Shown here in pieces: positions 6,701-14,350 of a DNA stretch of 32,208 nt. How positions within the stretch are numbered: position 1 is the stretch's first letter; every line of letters begins with the position of its first letter. The stretch is from assembly GCA_022763285.1 (NCBI GenBank), contig JALEHB010000096.1, positions 1 to 32,208 on the forward strand, given 5' to 3'. The notes under the pieces are model-generated. The model had not been told where the DNA came from. It was given only the letters and a program-made list of their open reading frames with translations, and made no database searches. Position numbers and translations under genes: made by a program. Source of the DNA: Pseudomonadales bacterium (GTDB lineage Bacteria > Pseudomonadota > Gammaproteobacteria > Pseudomonadales > Pseudohongiellaceae).

Positions 6701-7953
6701 TCCAGTACGTGCACCACCAGGCCGCTTTTCAGCTTGGGTTCGAACCAGGTTGACTTGGGTGGCATCACTTCATTGGCATCGGCAATGGCCATGAGACTCT
6801 CAATGGAGGTTGGATACAGGGCAACGGCCAGCTTCCAGTCACCGCTGTCCACCCGCTTTTCCAGTTCCCCAAGACCACGAATACCGCCCACGAAATCGAC
6901 TCGCGCATCGGTGCGCTGATCCTTGATACCCAGCAGCGGGTCCAGTACTGACGTTTGCAGAATAGCCACATCCAGACTCTGCACCGGGTCATTGTCATCG
7001 ATTGAGGCCAGCAATTCGGCATTGGCCTTGAGCTTGTACCATTGCTTGTCCAGATAGAGGCCAAACTCACGCTCGGCCGCCGGCTTGGCGGCGGCATTGT
7101 CTGCCACCTTTTCAATCTCGAACTGCTTTGCCAGGGCAGCAATAAAATCCTCCGCCTGCTGCCCGTTCAGATCGGCAACAATGCGGTTGTAATCGAGAAT
7201 CTGCATTTCATTGTGGGGAAACAACACCACCAGAAAGTGGTTCCAGGATTCCTCGCCACTGTGTTCGGCATTGCGCTCTTTATAAAGCTTCTGCACCCTT
7301 GAGGCGGCTGCGGAGCGGTGATGGCCATCGGCCACATAGAGTGCATCCAGGCGGTTCACCGCCGCTTCAATACGTGACACCAGTTCAGCATCACGAATTA
7401 CCCAGAATACGTGCCGGGTGTCGTCATCAGCCTGAAAATCATATTCCGGCTCCTGGCTGACAACACCGGCAATCATGTCATTGATTTCAGCCTGGGCCTG
7501 ATAGGTCAGAAACACCGGACCAACCTGGGCACCCAGAGCATCCATGTGATTGACCCGATCGTCTTCCTTGGCTGGGCGGGTGAACTCATGCTTCTTGATG
7601 CGTCCCTGGTCATAGGCATCAACCGAAGCCACCGCCACCAACCCAATCTGCTCGTGCTCGCCCATTACCTGCTTGTAGACATAGAGGGTTTCTTCTTCAT
7701 CCCGCTGCAAGGTGCCATCTTTGATGAAACGCTGCAGGTTTTCACTGCCCTTCTCATAAACACGGGGGTCATACACATCGATGGAGGGATCCACATCCAC
7801 CTCAGGCTTGTTGATATGCAGGAAGCTGTAGGGATTATCCCTGGCCAGGGCCAGGGCTTCTTCACGATTCAAAACATCATAGGGATGCGAAGCCACTCGG
7901 GAAGCGAGTTCCCGGGTTGGACGCAAACCCCGGAAGGGCTTGATCAAACTCAT
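6697..7953 (-). CDS. DUF1015 family protein
   Basis: A soluble protein of 418 residues, usual for DUF1015 (PF06245). It opens with the family's IKPFRGLRPTRELASRVASHPYDVLN-like beginning, shown by FRGLRP and PYDV at residues 7-26. It has HEFTRPAKEDDRVNHM at 122-137 and the signature YVADGHHRSAA at 206-216, a region that resembles nucleotide-handling ParB-like folds. The biochemical function is not established as far as I know. The ATG at 7953 gives the family N-terminus; the ribosome binding site is weak (GGA). It lies 135 bases downstream of the cyclase gene on the same strand, so it may be a separate unit. Confidence 0.9.
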   Translation of the reverse strand: MSLIKPFRGLRPTRELASRVASHPYDVLNREEALALARDNPYSFLHINKPEVDVDPSIDVYDPRVYEKGSENLQRFIKDGTLQRDEEETLYVYKQVMGEHEQIGLVAVASVDAYDQGRIKKHEFTRPAKEDDRVNHMDALGAQVGPVFLTYQAQAEINDMIAGVVSQEPEYDFQADDDTRHVFWVIRDAELVSRIEAAVNRLDALYVADGHHRSAAASRVQKLYKERNAEHSGEESWNHFLVVLFPHNEMQILDYNRIVADLNGQQAEDFIAALAKQFEIEKVADNAAAKPAAEREFGLYLDKQWYKLKANAELLASIDDNDPVQSLDVAILQTSVLDPLLGIKDQRTDARVDFVGGIRGLGELEKRVDSGDWKLAVALYPTSIESLMAIADANEVMPPKSTWFEPKLKSGLVVHVLD

Positions 7954-8088
7954 GCTGATTTCCAGTAGTTATTGCTGATTGCTTGCTGTTTCAGGTCCGG
8001 GTCTGGAGTCAGTACCCAGCACCGTTCTGGCCGGTTGCCAGTGTAGCGCACCAATATTGCAACTGGCGCACTGGCTGTCGATACCGGG

Positions 8089-9999
8089 CTATTTCTTGTC
8101 AAAGCTGAACACCCCCTGCCAATCGGGCCCGGGTGGATTGTTCATAAAATGCGCGATGCGATCCAGATAAACCTGATAGAGGGCTTTATTGTCGCATGAA
8201 CGCTGCAGTTCATAAAACAGCGATTGCGCCTGTTGCCAGCTCGCCTGCCGGTACAGGGTCAGCGCTTGCTGATGCCGGGCGATTTCCTCGCGCTCTTTTT
8301 CAGTCAGGGATTCCTGACGACCGAGAAGCTCAAATATTTTCACCGGGTTCTGCTTGCCGGCCACCCTGACCTCATCCAGTTCACGATAGACAAACTCCGG
8401 CGCCGCCCTGGCACTGCTTTCACTGACAAGATTGTTGACATGGTAGAGCCGGGTCAGACTCTCAAGCCTGGCAGCGAGATTGACCGGATCACCGATGACC
8501 GAATAATTAAGTCGGTTGCGGGAACCCAGATTACCCGCAACCACGCGGCCGGTATTAACGCCAACGCAGGCGCTGAGTTCGGTATCCATGGCAGCCAGGG
8601 CCGCCACAATATCCAGAGCGGCCTGCATGGCATTGCCGGCATCGTCCTGATGACTGACCGGGGCGCCGAACAAGGCCATCACCGCATCGCCCTGAAACTT
8701 GTCCACCACCCCATGATGGGCCTCGACAATATTGCTGATTTCACTCAAGACATGATTGAGCGCCTCCAGCACGGCCGAAGGTGAAAGGTTTTCGCAATAG
8801 GAAGTGAATCCCCGGATATCGGAAAACAGGATGGTGACATCGCGCTCCTCACCACCCAGTTCTACGGGGTTGGACAACAACTCTTCGGCGATTTCATGGG
8901 ATACCACTTTGCCCAGCAGGTCGCGTACCTTTTCCTTCTCTGCCAGACCGCTGGCCATGCTGTTGACTGATTCCGCCAGTTCACCCAGTTCATCCCGGGA
9001 TTCGACCCTGGCCCGCCGCTGATAATCACCGCCTTCGATTCTGGCCACCACCTCCGCCAGACGGGTCAGCGGCCTGGAAATGGAACGGGCCAACCACAGG
9101 GCAGCGATGACACTGAGCAGCAGCACCAGTAAATAAAAGCGAATCAGCAGTTGCCGAAACTGCAGCACATTAACCTGGTTTTCATCATAGGAGCGCTGAA
9201 TGACCGCCAGGGTTTGCAGATCACCACCTTCGGTCTCGAACAGGGGCCGCAGCAGGCTGGTCCATTCCTCATCACCATAGCGGATTCGCTGTAATTCCCG
9301 GCTCCGCAGTTGCAGTTGCGCAGCCAGGGATTGCTGATTGGCGACACTCAGGGTGGATGCCAGCACCTCCAGGGACCCTGCCTCTGGGGCCCGGACAATA
9401 CTCACTTCCGATAAAATGGTTTGCTTGACCCGGTTTACAAAATTCTCATCCAAAGCAAAGCCGCTGATTACCCAGGCAACCTGACGTGGCAAATACAAAG
9501 GCAAGGCAATCAACTGATAGGGCACCCCGTTAACCGGGGCAAGAGTCTCACTGACCCGTTCCGGATTCTGTTCGGCCGACTGCAGCAATGCCTGCCACTG
9601 CCCTTCCAGTTCATCAAAACCCTGCAGCTCGGTATCAATGATGACCCTGCCTTCAAGATCCACAATCATCATCATGTCTGCGTTTTGCAGGGAGCGGTCC
9701 AGCACATTCAGCGCCGCATCAAACAGGGTGGCCGGATCATTGGCAGCATAGGCGGTGCGAAAACCAAAGTCCCAGGTCAGGCTATTGGTGATGGAGCGCA
9801 GTGTCAGAGCTTGCTGCTGGCGGGTAAAATCAAAGACGTCGGCACCCAATTGCAGGTATCGATTGATTGTCTCTTCGGTATAGTCATTGTTATTGCGATT
9901 GACGTAATAGAAGATGCCGGCAAGAACCGGTAGCAACAACAACAGTAGCAAGGTCACCAGGCGGGCGCGAAATGAAGTGAACCTCAGCCTCTTCATCAT
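8089..9999 (-). CDS. Membrane class III nucleotide (adenylate) cyclase with extracytoplasmic sensor and HAMP
   Basis: Predicted to make cAMP in response to a periplasmic signal. Of 636 residues, a first membrane helix spans about 13-33, an extracytoplasmic sensor region 34-285, a second helix 286-305, HAMP about 305-357 and the cyclase domain 385-555. Catalytic features are visible: metal ligands Asp394 (FSDIRGF) and Asp438 (KFQGDAVMA), substrate Lys434, and transition-state Asn507 and Arg511 (GDPVNLAARLE). The position that selects adenine is Ser500 rather than Asp, as in class IIIb enzymes, which usually have Thr or Ser. A 75-residue helical tail follows the cyclase domain. It sits 23 bases after the cupredoxin gene and is probably co-transcribed with it. 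Guanylate cyclase activity cannot be excluded. Confidence 0.93.
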   Translation of the reverse strand: MMKRLRFTSFRARLVTLLLLLLLPVLAGIFYYVNRNNNDYTEETINRYLQLGADVFDFTRQQQALTLRSITNSLTWDFGFRTAYAANDPATLFDAALNVLDRSLQNADMMMIVDLEGRVIIDTELQGFDELEGQWQALLQSAEQNPERVSETLAPVNGVPYQLIALPLYLPRQVAWVISGFALDENFVNRVKQTILSEVSIVRAPEAGSLEVLASTLSVANQQSLAAQLQLRSRELQRIRYGDEEWTSLLRPLFETEGGDLQTLAVIQRSYDENQVNVLQFRQLLIRFYLLVLLLSVIAALWLARSISRPLTRLAEVVARIEGGDYQRRARVESRDELGELAESVNSMASGLAEKEKVRDLLGKVVSHEIAEELLSNPVELGGEERDVTILFSDIRGFTSYCENLSPSAVLEALNHVLSEISNIVEAHHGVVDKFQGDAVMALFGAPVSHQDDAGNAMQAALDIVAALAAMDTELSACVGVNTGRVVAGNLGSRNRLNYSVIGDPVNLAARLESLTRLYHVNNLVSESSARAAPEFVYRELDEVRVAGKQNPVKIFELLGRQESLTEKEREEIARHQQALTLYRQASWQQAQSLFYELQRSCDNKALYQVYLDRIAHFMNNPPGPDWQGVFSFDKK

Positions 10000-10022
10000 G
10001 CACTTCCCGAAGCAGCCATGAC

Positions 10023-10742
10023 TCAGCGGTAACGACTGCGGTTGGCTGAAGGTGCACGGCGCAGACGACGATCCCGTTGCAATTCAATGCTGAGCTGCAA
10101 CTCAGCTGTCTCCCCTTCCGTCAGGCTCAGTTCCTCCAGCAGCACATTGCCATCGCTGGCCAGGCGTTCGTGCCATAACCGCAGTTGGAAATTGCCGGCA
10201 GGCAGGTCCTGTAGACTGACCAGACCATTTTCATCAGTGACTGCCATCAGACTGGTTTCCCCCACATAAATATAGGCCAGCATCCAGTCATGAATATTGC
10301 AGCCAATCTCGACTATGCCAGCCCGGGGAAAGACCTCAAAATAGCCATCGTTCTCGCCTCGGCCGTACAGGGGAATATTGAAGGTATTGGCCTCGGAAAA
10401 AGAATAGACATGGTGCAGGATGTCATCGCTGTTGGGGAAACTCACTTCACTGCCAATAACAACCGTGCTGATATGGGGGACGAATTCCTTGTCCACCTGA
10501 TCGATCGCAGTTTGTTGTGGCTGCTGGTAATCAGCACGCATTGCTTCTGGCAACAGCAGCTCGATTACCGCACCGGACACTGGCTCCCCCTCCGCGCTGG
10601 AAAGCTGCAGCTGCAGACTCTGGGCCCGGCTGACACCAGCAATCAGCATTAACAGCAGACACAGACCGGACCTGCCCGGGGCGACAAAAGCGGGCCTGAA
10701 CAAACGGCGGAACAACAGATCGCTGTACATCAGAAACGCCAT
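10023..10742 (-). CDS. Periplasmic cupredoxin-like copper protein (methylamine utilization-type annotation)
   Basis: A 239-residue exported protein. The signal peptide hydrophobic stretch (GLCLLLMLIAGVSRA) ends near residue 40. A cupredoxin fold follows with FVPHISTVVIGSEVSFPNSD, then LHHVYSF (His110/His111) and GCNIHDWM (Cys148, His151, Met154), the full type 1 copper ligand set. A carboxypeptidase-regulatory-like beta module (TDENGLVSLQDLPAGNFQLRLWH) follows at about 169-191. Such proteins are often labelled methylamine utilization proteins, but no mau genes are present. The ATG at 10742 has GGTGG upstream and overlaps the barrel gene by 13 bases; ATG 10730 would form a 4-base ATGA-type overlap but lacks a site. 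It lies between the barrel and cyclase genes, so a sensing or electron-transfer role is inferred. Confidence 0.88.
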   Translation of the reverse strand: MAFLMYSDLLFRRLFRPAFVAPGRSGLCLLLMLIAGVSRAQSLQLQLSSAEGEPVSGAVIELLLPEAMRADYQQPQQTAIDQVDKEFVPHISTVVIGSEVSFPNSDDILHHVYSFSEANTFNIPLYGRGENDGYFEVFPRAGIVEIGCNIHDWMLAYIYVGETSLMAVTDENGLVSLQDLPAGNFQLRLWHERLASDGNVLLEELSLTEGETAELQLSIELQRDRRLRRAPSANRSRYR

Positions 10743-11674
10743 GACAATGCCACCGAGAGTAATTCATTGCGGTAATCCTTGCCGGCCGGCGCTGCAATCT
10801 GGACCCAGTCGGCGGTGAAATCCAGGCCGGTGTCTGCAGCAAGCGGCAGACTCAATACCGCCGACACCGTGTGACTGTTGGACTCAACCGAATAGGCAAA
10901 CCAGTCACTGGCAAAGGCAGGGTCGGAATAGAAGGCCCGGGACACTTTGTAGACTTTCAAACTGGGCTCGGTAGTACTGGCGATAGTGTAGCCATTGCCC
11001 CGCTGATAGCGCATGGACAGACTGACAAAATTCTCAAAGGTATATTCGGCCCCGGCATAGAGTCGCCAGGCGGAATAATCGTAAAGCTCATAGGGCAAGG
11101 CAATATCCGGGTCGTAGCCAAAGGCGCTGACCGCCGGGTCCATGGGCAGGGAATCAAGATTGTCAGTACTCTCGCCCACCAGCCCTATTTCCAGTAACCA
11201 GGCCGGGCCCAGGCGCTGACTATAGTTCAATTCCGCCGCCAGGCGCTCATTATCTCTGGCCATGCCCCGGTAATAGGCCTGCTCATAGGACAGACCCAGT
11301 TGCAAAGTGGGCGCGTAGGCACCCAGGCCAAATTTATGACTCAGGGCCGCGTTCAGGCCGGCGGCAATATTATCGAAACCACTCAACTCGGAATAGCGCC
11401 TGGCTGACAGCCCGACTCCCACAGTGAGACTGTTATGAAGACCCAACTGATAAAAGCGACCGGCAAAGACTTCGCTGGCGATAAAACCGGATCCAAGCTC
11501 ATGGGCCCCATCCACCCCTCTTGGCACATTGCTCTCATGTCCGGCACGCAGGGCAATATCCACGAAATCATTGCCCTGTCCATAACTGCCCTGGCCATAA
11601 ACGGAGCTATGGAACAAGGCCAGCAACAGGAGAATTCCCGACAACTTATGGCAGCGACTTCGGTAGGGCATCAT
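10730..11674 (-). CDS. Predicted outer-membrane beta-barrel protein
   Basis: About 314 residues from ATG 11674 (ATG 11671 is equally possible). The frame is open to a TTG at 11779, but the extra part is not protein-like. A signal peptide (GILLLLALFHSSVYG) lies at about residues 13-27. The rest alternates in amphipathic beta strands with aromatic girdles (for example SLTVGVGLSARRYSE, WRLYAGAEYTFENFVSLSMRYQRG) and ends in SWRF, the terminal aromatic residue recognised by the BAM complex. No named family was recognised. It is the first gene of a probable operon with the cupredoxin and the cyclase, to which its stop overlaps. It could admit a ligand, metal or electron carrier, or act as a sensor partner; this is inference. 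Confidence 0.8.
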   Translation of the reverse strand: MMPYRSRCHKLSGILLLLALFHSSVYGQGSYGQGNDFVDIALRAGHESNVPRGVDGAHELGSGFIASEVFAGRFYQLGLHNSLTVGVGLSARRYSELSGFDNIAAGLNAALSHKFGLGAYAPTLQLGLSYEQAYYRGMARDNERLAAELNYSQRLGPAWLLEIGLVGESTDNLDSLPMDPAVSAFGYDPDIALPYELYDYSAWRLYAGAEYTFENFVSLSMRYQRGNGYTIASTTEPSLKVYKVSRAFYSDPAFASDWFAYSVESNSHTVSAVLSLPLAADTGLDFTADWVQIAAPAGKDYRNELLSVALSWRF

Positions 11675-11785
11675 TGCAGAAACCAGGTCCAGTAATCCAG
11701 GCAAGTGCCGCCAGTATAAATGAACCGGGGAAGAAGTGCAGACCGTAGCAGCCGGCCAGGGATTATGGAATGTAGGCAAGGGCCA

Positions 11786-12274
11786 TCAGAGCCGACCCTG
11801 CTTCAGATAGGGCTCCAGAGACTGGCGAATTTCACCGTGGGCAAAGCCCCGGGATTCCAAAAAGCGCAACAGGCGGCGGTGTTCCTTGCCACCGAATTCC
11901 AGCGAATCCGTCCTCAGTTTACGATCCACCAGGGCCCTGGCGGTATCCAGCCAATCATCGTCATCGGCAAACAGGTATTGTTCGATGACGGTCGACGCCA
12001 GGCCGCGACTTTCCAGATCGGCCCGGATATGGCGATAACCGAAGCCCCTGGACTTGCGATAACGAATCCAGGCTTCGGTAAAGCGCGCATCGCTTTGCAG
12101 ACCTTCGGCAGCCAACTCGGTGATCACCTGCTCACGCAAATGCGGCTCAGCATCGGGAAAGCGACGGCTCAGCTTGTCCTGTAATTCACGTTGGGAGTGT
12201 TCCCGGCGGGCCAAGAAATCCATGGCGGCCCGCCGGAGAACGGGGACATCGATAGTCAGTTGCTCTTCTGCCAT
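11786..12274 (-). CDS. recX: Regulatory protein RecX
   Basis: Binds RecA filaments and limits recombinase and coprotease activity. The 162-residue product contains the three-helix repeats of RecX: RRAAMDFLARREHSQRELQDKL near the N-terminus, then GLQSDARFTEAWIRYRKSRGFGYRHIRADLESRG, and a third repeat ending FLESRGFAHGEIRQSLE. The ATG at 12274 is preferred over a TTG two codons upstream, although its ribosome binding site is only TGGA. It follows recA by 52 bases on the same strand with no clear terminator between, so it is probably transcribed by read-through from the SOS-controlled recA promoter. Confidence 0.95.
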   Translation of the reverse strand: MAEEQLTIDVPVLRRAAMDFLARREHSQRELQDKLSRRFPDAEPHLREQVITELAAEGLQSDARFTEAWIRYRKSRGFGYRHIRADLESRGLASTVIEQYLFADDDDWLDTARALVDRKLRTDSLEFGGKEHRRLLRFLESRGFAHGEIRQSLEPYLKQGRL

Positions 12275-12326
12275 GATCAATCCAGAGCACTGCTGATTGG
12301 GTCAGTGGTTATAGCCTGTCCAGAGC

Positions 12327-13397
12327 CTAGCCTTTCTTGGATTTGGCTTCGGCCAGCACTACCACATCTTCATTACCCTCGGCGGCGTCTTCACCACCGG
12401 CATTCTTGAGCAATTGCTGGCGAATGGCAGTTTCAATTTCCTGGGCAATTTCCGGATTCTCTTCCAGATACAGGGAGACATTCTTCTTGCCCTGACCGAT
12501 CTTGTCGCCTTGATAGGCATACCAGGCACCGGACTTTTCAATCAGGCCCTGCTTCACACCCAGGTCGATCACCTCGCCCAGATGATGGATACCCTGGCCG
12601 TACATGATCTGGAACTCGGTCTGGCGGAATGGCGGTGCAACCTTGTTCTTCACCACCTTGACCCGGGTCTCGTTACCCACCACTTCATCGCCTTCCTTGA
12701 TGGAACCGATGCGGCGGATATCCAGACGCACAGAGGAGTAAAACTTCAGGGCATTACCACCGGTGGTGGTTTCCGGCGAACCGAACATGACACCGATCTT
12801 CATACGGATCTGGTTAATGAAAATAACCAGGGTATTGGAATTCTTGATATTGGCGGTCATCTTGCGCAGGGCCTGTGACATCAGGCGGGCCTGCAGACCC
12901 ATGTGGCTGTCGCCCATGTCGCCTTCGATTTCCGCTTTCGGCGTCAGTGCCGCTACGGAGTCAATCACCACGACGTCGAGGGCACCGGAGCGCACCACCA
13001 TGTCGCAGATCTCCAGTGCCTGCTCACCGGTATCCGGCTGGCTCACCAGTAGATTGTCCACATCCACGCCCAGAGCCTTGGCATAAATCGGGTCCAGGGC
13101 ATGCTCGGCATCGATAAAGGCGCAGCTGCCACCGGCTTTCTGGGCCTCGGCGATTACCTGCAGGGTCAGGGTGGTTTTACCGGAGGATTCCGGCCCGTAA
13201 ATCTCGACTATCCGCCCGCGGGGCAAACCGCCTATACCCAGTGCAATGTCCAGGCCCAGAGAACCAGTGGAAATGGATGGCACCTGAACCTGCTCGGAAT
13301 CACCGAGACGCATCATGGAGCCCTTGCCGAACTGGCGTTCAATTTGTGACAGCGCAGCTGCCAGTGCTTTTTCTTTGTTGGCGTTATCTTCGATCAT
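12327..13397 (-). CDS. recA: Recombinase RecA
   Basis: Forms filaments on single-stranded DNA, catalyses strand exchange and triggers LexA self-cleavage. The 356 residues include Walker A GPESSGKT at 68-75, the [11 protein letters not shown] Walker B region, L1 and L2 loops ([19 protein letters not shown]) and an acidic C-terminal tail ([11 protein letters not shown]) ending KSKKG. The ATG at 13397 follows AAGGA with seven-base spacing. The promoter lies about 230 bases upstream between two LexA sites, giving a leader of roughly 225 bases that also carries a tiny ORF. Gene order pncC-recA-recX is the standard one for this group. Confidence 0.99.
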   Translation of the reverse strand: MIEDNANKEKALAAALSQIERQFGKGSMMRLGDSEQVQVPSISTGSLGLDIALGIGGLPRGRIVEIYGPESSGKTTLTLQVIAEAQKAGGSCAFIDAEHALDPIYAKALGVDVDNLLVSQPDTGEQALEICDMVVRSGALDVVVIDSVAALTPKAEIEGDMGDSHMGLQARLMSQALRKMTANIKNSNTLVIFINQIRMKIGVMFGSPETTTGGNALKFYSSVRLDIRRIGSIKEGDEVVGNETRVKVVKNKVAPPFRQTEFQIMYGQGIHHLGEVIDLGVKQGLIEKSGAWYAYQGDKIGQGKKNVSLYLEENPEIAQEIETAIRQQLLKNAGGEDAAEGNEDVVVLAEAKSKKG

Positions 13398-13419
13398 TGT
13401 TGTTTCCTTGTAATTAACA

Positions 13420-13482
13420 CTACAACTGATCCTGGTTCCCTGAGTAATGCAGTTGTCCCCGTGGCGCGGAGCTGGCTGCCAT
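13420..13482 (-). CDS. Possible 20-residue leader peptide upstream of recA
   Basis: Within the predicted recA leader, AGGAGGG (13492-13498 on the complementary strand), a near-perfect Shine-Dalgarno sequence, lies nine bases before an ATG at 13482. The frame runs 20 codons ([20 protein letters not shown]) to TAG, ending 22 bases before the recA start. No family resemblance is visible and a peptide this short cannot be verified by eye. If translated it could affect recA expression or message stability; otherwise the purine stretch may be chance. Confidence 0.3.
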   Translation of the reverse strand: MAASSAPRGQLHYSGNQDQL

Positions 13483-13605
13483 ACCGGCTGTCCCTCCTGC
13501 CACTATCAGAATAGCCTCATTCCCGGCTACTTGCTCAATCTGGCCTGAAATTCCTGCTGAAGCTTGTTCTAAACCATGCTCTGAAGCTTCCGCCGAATTC
13601 CAAAC

Positions 13606-13625
13606 TACTGTATATCCAGACAGTG
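13606..13625. promoter_or_regulatory. LexA (SOS) box, proximal, recA operator
   Basis: CTGT at 13608-13611, eight bases, ACAG at 13620-13623: an exact match to the CTGT-N8-ACAG core of gammaproteobacterial SOS boxes, with AT-rich flanks. It overlaps the predicted recA transcription start. Confidence 0.9.
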
Positions 13626-13628
13626 AAA

Positions 13629-13657
13629 ATTAAAACAGAATTTTACTGTATATACAA
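13629..13657 (-). promoter_or_regulatory. Predicted sigma-70 promoter of recA
   Basis: On the minus strand, TTGTAT (complement of 13652-13657), a 17-base spacer and TTTAAT (complement of 13629-13634). The -35 is weak and the -10 good (five of six). It is flanked by two LexA sites, one over the -35 and one over the start point, which fits repression by LexA. Confidence 0.55.
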
Positions 13658-13663
13658 CCAGTA
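13644..13663. promoter_or_regulatory. Second, degraded LexA box upstream of recA
   Basis: CTGT (13646-13649), eight bases, CCAG (13658-13661), with TA at both outer ends. One core base differs from CTGT-N8-ACAG. It covers the predicted -35 region of recA. Confidence 0.5.
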
Positions 13664-13716
13664 TATTGGCAAAAAGCGGAATACCTTTAGCCATGGGAGA
13701 AAGATTTTCTTTGGCC

Positions 13717-14226
13717 TCAGTCCTGACTGCCCAGCAGGCTCAGCAAACCCTCCAGGGCCGCCACGATGGTGGCCAGCCGCACCGCGGCCCGATCGCCCCG
13801 GAACTGGAAGCAGTGGGCCAGTGCCTGTTGTTGCCATTGCCAGGCAACCCACACCGTGCCCACCGGTTTTTCCTTGCTGCCACCATCGGGCCCGGCAATG
13901 CCGGTCACGGCCACCGCCACATCGGCACGACTGTTGGCCAGTGCACCGCGTACCATGGCCAGGGCAGTCTCTTCACTGACCGCGCCGGGGCCCGCCAGAT
14001 CGAACAGGGATTCAGGCACATTCAGCAGGCGGGTCTTGGCGCTGTTGGAGTAGCTGACAAAGCCGGTATCGAACCAGCGGGAACTGCCCGCCAGGGCTGT
14101 CAGTGCTTCACTGATGCCGCCACCGGTGCAGGATTCGGCAGTGGCCAGCAATAACTCTTCGGCCAGCAGCCGCTCCGCCAGTTCGGCAACCAGTTTGTCG
14201 ATATGTTCCCGGCTCACTTCAGACAT
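13717..14226 (-). CDS. pncC: Nicotinamide-nucleotide amidohydrolase (CinA C-terminal domain)
   Basis: Deamidates nicotinamide mononucleotide to nicotinate mononucleotide in NAD salvage. The 169 residues comprise only the CinA C-terminal domain, as in E. coli PncC (YgaD); no N-terminal MoCF-like domain is present. Diagnostic motifs are LATAESCTGGG (candidate nucleophile Ser32), GFVSYSNSAKTRLL (Tyr59 and Lys64 candidates), AVTGIAGPDGGS and KPVGTVWVA. The ATG at 14226 lacks a clear ribosome binding site, and a possible promoter lies so close that the message may be leaderless. It is upstream of recA on the same strand and divergent from mutS, a conserved setting. Confidence 0.96.
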   Translation of the reverse strand: MSEVSREHIDKLVAELAERLLAEELLLATAESCTGGGISEALTALAGSSRWFDTGFVSYSNSAKTRLLNVPESLFDLAGPGAVSEETALAMVRGALANSRADVAVAVTGIAGPDGGSKEKPVGTVWVAWQWQQQALAHCFQFRGDRAAVRLATIVAALEGLLSLLGSQD

Positions 14227-14232
14227 GGTTTT

Positions 14233-14260
14233 AGTGTAGCGTTTGCCGGGTCAGAAGCAA
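14233..14260 (-). promoter_or_regulatory. Possible promoter of pncC
   Basis: On the minus strand, TTGCTT (complement of 14255-14260), 16 bases, TACACT (complement of 14233-14238). Only six bases separate the -10 from the pncC ATG, which would put the transcription start at or next to the start codon. Confidence 0.4.
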
Positions 14261-14269
14261 GCCGGCAAA
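14242..14269. repeat. 8-bp inverted repeat in the pncC-mutS divergent region
   Basis: TTTGCCGG (14242-14249) and CCGGCAAA (14262-14269) with a 12-base spacer. It covers the possible -35 of pncC and could be an operator for this divergent region. No terminator-like T-run follows. Confidence 0.45.
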
Positions 14270-14350
14270 AAGCCCGCCAGCGGGTGTCCAAGTCGGGCTC
14301 CAAACCGTGTAGAATCGCTGACTTTCATCCATCGGGACCCGGATAAAACC

